A stretch of DNA of 64,000 nt from Cryptomeria japonica (lineage: Eukaryota > Streptophyta > Pinopsida > Cupressales > Cupressaceae): assembly GCF_030272615.1 (NCBI RefSeq), contig NC_081414.1, positions 234,955,233 to 235,019,232 on the forward strand, given 5' to 3'. The notes under the pieces were generated by a model. That model made no database searches, was not told the origin of the DNA, and worked only from the letters and a program-made list of their open reading frames with translations. Of this stretch, positions 57,581 to 64,000 are shown piece after piece (within the stretch, counting starts at the first letter, position 1; every line of letters starts with the position of its first letter). Both the position numbers and the translations under genes were made by a program.

Positions 57581-57739
57581 TGAAATACTCAAACACATGC
57601 ATCCCCACTAGTGAAAGAATAAATCTTCATATCAATTACATTATAATCTTGGTTTTAATTATTATTTTTTTCTAAATTATATTTATTTAATTTTTATTAA
57701 ATAATTTATTTAAAATAAAATAATTGTTTAGTTTTATTT

Positions 57740-57985
57740 TTTTTATATACCCATAGGAGGTATCCCCGCGAACCAGATCAGCACCCAACCTGCCTTACCT
57801 TGGTCTTACATATTACCGAGTTGGGGTCAAGTCAAGGTGATCTAAGGTGAGAGTAATCCTCCAGAGCCACATGAAGACTCGCAGGGGACCCACCCTGGGT
57901 GTGGTTGGTTTAACTGGGGTGGATACTGGACGAGGTTTGAACCTGCAACAGTTGTTTGTATCTTTCAAAGGCTCGACCAACCGAT
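57740..57985 (-). mobile_element. Putative tRNA-derived SINE
   Basis: The minus strand starts TCGGTTGGTCGAGCC, A-box-like. About 40 bases on it has GGTTCAAACC, a match to the B-box consensus. About 245 bp later it ends in an A-rich tail (TATAAAAAAAATAAAAC). GC content is higher than the flanks. This fits a Pol III-type SINE head, body and tail. The target duplication is not clear because both flanks are AT-rich. Confidence 0.5.
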
Positions 57986-58390
57986 ATAATTAAATTAATT
58001 AATTAAAAATTTAGTCCTAATTATTATGATCTAAAAGCATTATAATTATGAATAGAATTAAGAATATGATAAGATTGTACTTAGAATTATTTAAAAACTA
58101 AAATAAATAAATAATTTAAACATTTATAATAAATATCACTAAAATATGAATCATAGATATAACAATATATTAGAGTTCAATTTTCTTTTATTTTATTCTA
58201 CTATACTAGTTGAGCTTATAATTGCTATAAATCAAAATTGAACCCAACATCACTTAGAAAAAAATTATAAACTTTTTTTTTGTATTGATCGAAGCTGGAA
58301 AAAAAATTACAAATAAATAAATGGTAGTCCAAAGGGGACTACACAAGAAACAAGGGACACAATGCTTAGAGAGAAAATAAGAGATATGTA

Positions 58391-59749
<1,359 letters not shown>

Positions 59750-59755
59750 TTGGTA

Positions 59756-61600
59756 ATGGGAAGGAAGGCCAGAAGGCAAACTAGATTCGATGCTCATCAA
59801 TACCCTCCCAAACTAACGTTGTCAGGGGTTAATTCATTATCGGTGGGGATTAGGAATTATTCTACTGCAATCCCTAATCGACACTCTCCCATTGATCGAC
59901 AAAGCTTTCTTCTTTCCAACCCCTTGCAAGGATAATATAGTCATCCATCTGAACCTCTTCCCCCCAAGATTTTTCAGATGCAAGGTTTACGAGCAATTTC
60001 AATCAGGACCAAAGCGGACCATTCTATCAGAAGTGACCATGGCCTTCTTCAAACAAATTTATACATTCGCATAAAAATCATGGTGGCCACCGAGACTTTA
60101 TCAGGGGGAGAAGTCATCAATGGAATGCTAATCAGAGTAGGCAAGAGGGGTAACCTAGGGCTTCTCCGTCAAAGGCGGATTTCAAGGCCAAGGATGCTCC
60201 CCGAGGCATAAACGATCCTACGCTATCAAGAGCCCACCCAAATCCTGAAGGGAAGCAAGCTGGAAGATCACTGGATCTTAATTCTGCCATTATGGAATCC
60301 CATTGAGACTTTCACTCAGAGTATGGTGTGTTAGTAGCCTGGTATGGACTGGATCCTTCCCTCCATGAAATCGCAGAGTGGTGGGGGGAGAAATGTCCAG
60401 ACTAGGTAAGTATTTCTAACCTAGATAATAATTTCTTGCTAATAATTTGCGATAATAAAATAGTTAAACATGACATTCTCTACGGTAATTTAAGACTTCT
60501 CGGAGGGTAACCTTTTCATTGTATCGATTGGAGGCCCAATTTTAACCCTAGGTGTTACAAACCAAAAAAAATGACTAAGTGGGTTAATATATGCATTATA
60601 CCAGCTGAATATCACTCCCCAAAAATTGTAGATATGATTGGCAACAAGGTGGAATCCTTTCTAGGGTTTGAAGGCATCCTCGATAGCAATTTTGCTAAAG
60701 AAGTTAAAATCCTGGTAGAATTAGACTCAAACATTAGCTTATTAGAACCCTTAGAAATTAAGATGGAGAAAGGAAGGTGGCTCCTTCAGCCAACTTTCAA
60801 CAATGGGGTTATTGATGAAGCAAGTATTATACTTAAAAGGAAACACTCTATCGAGGAACCAAGTAGGGTTGAAAATACTCCAAAGTAGGGAGTCTCTATT
60901 AGACTTAATAAGACAGGCAGTGGTTTCACAATAGTAGCTAATGAGTCCAAAGAGGGCTCTGCCTTAAACCACAGAGGGCTCTGCCTTAAACCATAACCTT
61001 GTCCAAGTAGTTTAGATCCCTAAAATGTCTAAGAGCAAAAGCGAGAACGGGGTGGATAGGGTAACATCAAGTAAAGAAACCCTACGTCAATTTCTAAGAG
61101 AGGCTAAAGAATTGAAGGTGAATGTTATGGAACAAATTGTTCAACTAGATGAAACAGGGCTTGAGCATCAGCCATCATCTCCTATCCTAGAATGTGGGAA
61201 TACTAGAGAACAAGACATGCCCTCAACTTTAAAGGCAACTTATGGGTTACTGGAGGATGATCTCACAATAAATCTAGAGGAAGGAGAAGTAGAAACCATT
61301 GGTTTCCCTCAACTTGATCAAGATATGGAAGGTATAGTAGTAGTAGTTGGGGAGGGAAAGAAAGGTACGCATCTGGTAGAAAGAGGTGTGGGTAGGAACA
61401 AAATAACCATAGAAGGTATGTTTGGCATTTTCCATTCTAGCCCTAGAAGGTCTAAACCAGATTGTGCCAAAATCCCTAAGAGAAGAAGTAGAAAATCTCT
61501 CTCTGACATACGCAATGAACTAGGGGCAGAAATAGATCAGACTAAAATAACTTCTATATTGAATGCAGGGAAGGAGAAGTACCTTCCCACATTGCCATGA
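59756..61600 (+). pseudogene. LINE-2 ORF1, DUF4283 type
   Basis: Broken frames from about 59756 lead to the clear domain at 60571-60888: KWVNICIIPAEYHSPKIVDM, IGNKVESFLGFEGILD and LVELDSNISLLEPLEIKM. The frame 61025-61600 gives the C-terminal part: Glu-rich, then basic (KIPKRRSRKSLSDIRNE). ORF1 ends TGA at 61598-61600. Frameshifts and stops in 59930-60560 and 60886-61024 inactivate it. Confidence 0.8.
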
Positions 61601-63430
61601 AAATCATAACATAGAATGTTAGGGTAACACTTATTGAAGCATTGTAATTTTTCAACTAGGGCAGACATTCTCATGTTTCAAGAAACAAAGTTGAATGACT
61701 CTGATTTAGAGGAGTTTAGAAAGAAGATAGGTTGTTGGAGATGGGAAGCGGTATTAGCTGAAGGAGCATCATGAGGGTTGGGCCTGATCATTTGAAACCC
61801 CAAGAGAGTTTATGTGGAAGTAGTACACAAAAATAGATGATGGATCTGATCCGTGGTAAGGAGCTTGAGAAACAATTTATCATTCACTTTATTCAATGTA
61901 TATGGAGCCATCCCTAATCACAAGAAAAGAGAGGTATGGAATGAAATTCCAGGGAGTAGCTGACCTTAAACCCCAATTGGAATAGTATTCTAGGTGGAGA
62001 TTTTAATTCTATCTTAGATCTATCAGAGAAAGCGAGGAGTATAAAGAGAGAACCTCAGTCCTTAATTGACTTTGAAGCCTGGACACAACATCACAATTTA
62101 ATGGACATTAAGATGGATAATGGGGTTTATACTTGGAGTAATAGGAGGGTAGGCTTTTTCCAGATAGTTGAAAAATTGGATAGATTTCTTTTCAAAGGGG
62201 ATATGTCGAAATTCCATCATATCCTCAAAGCATTGATCCTTCCCATCTCAGGATCTGACCACTACCCAATCCAACTATCGCTCTTAGAGGATCATAGACC
62301 CAAGATATGCCCTTTTAAATTCGAGAAGATGTGGATGAAAGAGGACAACTTTGTGGATCCAAACTCTTATGTTTTATGGCTAAATTGAAAGTCATTAAGA
62401 ATAAATTACAGGAGTGGAACAAGAAAGATTTCGGGAACATCTTTGTTATCAAAATCCAAATAGAGGAAGATTTGAAGAGAATGAATGAAATGATGTTGAA
62501 GGACGATATGAATCAGGAGAGCTACCTTAAAGAAAAGGAAATGTTATTAAAGTATGAGGACATTCTATCCAAAGAGGAAATCTTCTGGAGACAACGATCG
62601 AGAGAGACTTGGCTTTTGGACATAGTTAGAAATACAAATATTTATCATAACATTGCCAAAGCTAGGAATAATGTCAACAATATTACTAAATTAAAAGAAT
62701 GCTACAGATAGAATCCTAGAAGACCCAGAGGACATTTCTAGGGTCATGGTAGATTTGTTTCAAGGAATCCTTAACAATGAAGAGGTTTTTGATCTAGAAG
62801 CCTAGTCTAGTCTGCTCAATAATATACCTAAAGTGGTAACCACTGATCAAAACAAGATTCTATTGAGAACATTTTCTAAGGAAGAAATAGAATCATCCAT
62901 TAACCAAGTCCATCTGGATAAGGCCTCTGGCCCGGATGGATTCCCTGCTTGCTTTTTCCAAATGTGTTGGCATTTCCTTGGAGATGAGATGGTGGAGGCC
63001 CTGGAGAGCACAAGGAATTCAAGGAGATTTTTGAGAGAAATTAATAATACCTTCATTGCACTCATTCCCAAAGTAGAGAAGTCTATGAATCTAGATGACT
63101 ACAAACCGATTTCCTTATTTAATACAGTATATAAGGTTTTGTCCAAAGCTCTAGCGAACAAAATGAGAGGGCTACTTCCCTACTTAATAGCAGAAGAGCA
63201 ATCGGGTTTTGGCCTTGGCAGGTCCATCTACGATGGGGTAATTATTGCCCAAGAAGCAATCCACTCTATCCAACAAAATCTCTTGCCCTGCATGTTGGAC
63301 AAGCTTGACATTAAAAAAAGACTATGTTAAGGTGGATTGGAGATTCCTTTGCAAGTGTCTATAGGCCTTTGGTTTCGCTAAACAATGGATTAATATGGTT
63401 TTCGAAATCATACATCCTGATTTTTGTTGA
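61597..63430 (+). pseudogene. LINE-2 ORF2: endonuclease and N-terminal RT
   Basis: ATG 61597 overlaps the ORF1 stop (ATGA). Endonuclease motifs: MKIIT-stop-NVR (Trp codon mutated to TAG), QETKLNDSD, a GDFNSILD region near 62000, VYTWSNRR and ISGSDHYPIQLSLL. RT starts at 62833: KASGPDGFPACFFQ, FIALIPKVEKSMNLDDYKPISL, EEQSGFGLGRSIYDGVIIAQE and MLDKLDIKK. The catalytic FADD box and everything after it are absent. Confidence 0.88.
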
Positions 63431-64000
63431 AATCATACATTTTTTAGAAAATATAATGATTTAAGCTTTAAGAGGTCCCATTTGAAGTAATTAATTGAAG
63501 AGAGTTAGATCAAATCCTCTTAGATCAATTTTTTTTGGATAGAACCTCTCCACTTCTAAATTATACTTGCAATGGAGTCTCCTTATCTATCAAATATTGA
63601 TAAAAATCCAATTTTACATTAGCTTTTTGGGGGGTCAAATGAATTCATTTAGAAGTTTTATTTTTTTAAGTATTTGGTCCTTATTATAAGCTTTTCAAAT
63701 AGTATAATTTTTAATATATTTAATTTCATTAATTTATTTTTTATTTTATTTCTTATGAATGTAGGTTCTTCACCGAACACAAACTTCGTTGTTCAATGCA
63801 TTGGAAAAAATAGTAAACTAATTAAAAAAAAATCTGAAAAATATATATGCACTGGGTATTGAAGTCTTCTTTCTAACAAAAAAAAAGATTTTGATATATA
63901 TAGAACAAGTTATGTGTTAAAACGTACACCTATATCTAAATTATAATTAGTAAGACTTCAAAACTTAATAAAATGAAAAATATTCAACATATCACTATCA
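63431..64000. other. AT-rich non-coding stretch
   Basis: Starts with a short repeat GAAATCATACAT (twice at 63404-63440), then AT-rich sequence with no recognisable element. Confidence 0.5.

Larger units (their letters stand above)
59750..63430 (+). mobile_element. L1-type LINE, 3'-truncated
   Basis: ORF1 (DUF4283) and ORF2 (endonuclease, start of RT) on the plus strand. The RT stops at about 63430, where the sequence turns AT-rich without any A-tail or RNase H. The element is distinct from the minus-strand LINE, with no close match in ORF1. Confidence 0.85.

Noticed and set aside
57930-57985. tRNA gene
   Set aside because: Only box-like motifs are present; no cloverleaf or anticodon arm could be seen, so a SINE head is more likely.

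Overview
The window is transposable-element DNA from a land plant with a large, repeat-rich genome. Plant-specific markers are primer-binding sites matching initiator tRNA-Met, L1 LINEs with a DUF4283-type first ORF, a Tat-lineage Ty3/gypsy element with an extra RNase H, and plant mobile domain (PMD) genes. A gymnosperm is my best guess from the depth of nesting and the decay, but this is inference. I recognise no intact host gene, rRNA, tRNA or CRISPR array.

Layout. 1-4061: left-truncated Ty3/gypsy element (minus). 5070-6054 and 31197-32207: two parts of a plus-strand gene of unknown function. I read them as one gene split by an L1 LINE (minus, about 6148-31134, about 8 kb without its insertions). 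The LINE carries a third ORF downstream of ORF2. Nested in it are copia element B (minus, 6569-21821, flanked by an unusual 58-bp duplication) and a 1.66-kb solo LTR (23238-24895, 5-bp target duplication). Copia B is itself interrupted by copia element A (plus, 7555-14447, 5-bp target duplication) and by a solo LTR of a related family (19924-21520). Convergent to the split gene, 36083-32927 (minus) holds a 1,008-codon two-exon gene with five stops and no frameshift. It looks like a DDE-type transposase of a superfamily I cannot name with confidence.

37347-56990: a very large Tat-lineage Ty3/gypsy region. It has a 5' LTR, PBS, a long leader with CGCGTCTGTGT-type repeats, gag, protease, a G-patch linker, RT, RNase H, a second RNase H and integrase. 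After pol come two tandem antisense genes, each with a PMD and a coiled coil (49471-51386 and 52574-54402), then an AGCGCT array, a hairpin, a polypurine tract and a second LTR. The two LTRs are not recognisably homologous, so the region may be a chimera. 57086-64000: a tandem duplication, a SINE-like unit, a GA microsatellite and a 3'-truncated L1 LINE (plus).

Nonsense codons in the decayed genes are mostly TAG or TAA where CAG or CAA is expected, which fits C-to-T decay of methylated plant transposons. The most interesting items are the tandem antisense PMD genes, the two-gene DNA-transposon candidate with its array of near-equal phase-0 exons, the 58-bp flanking duplication, and the LTR-LTR junction inside copia A.
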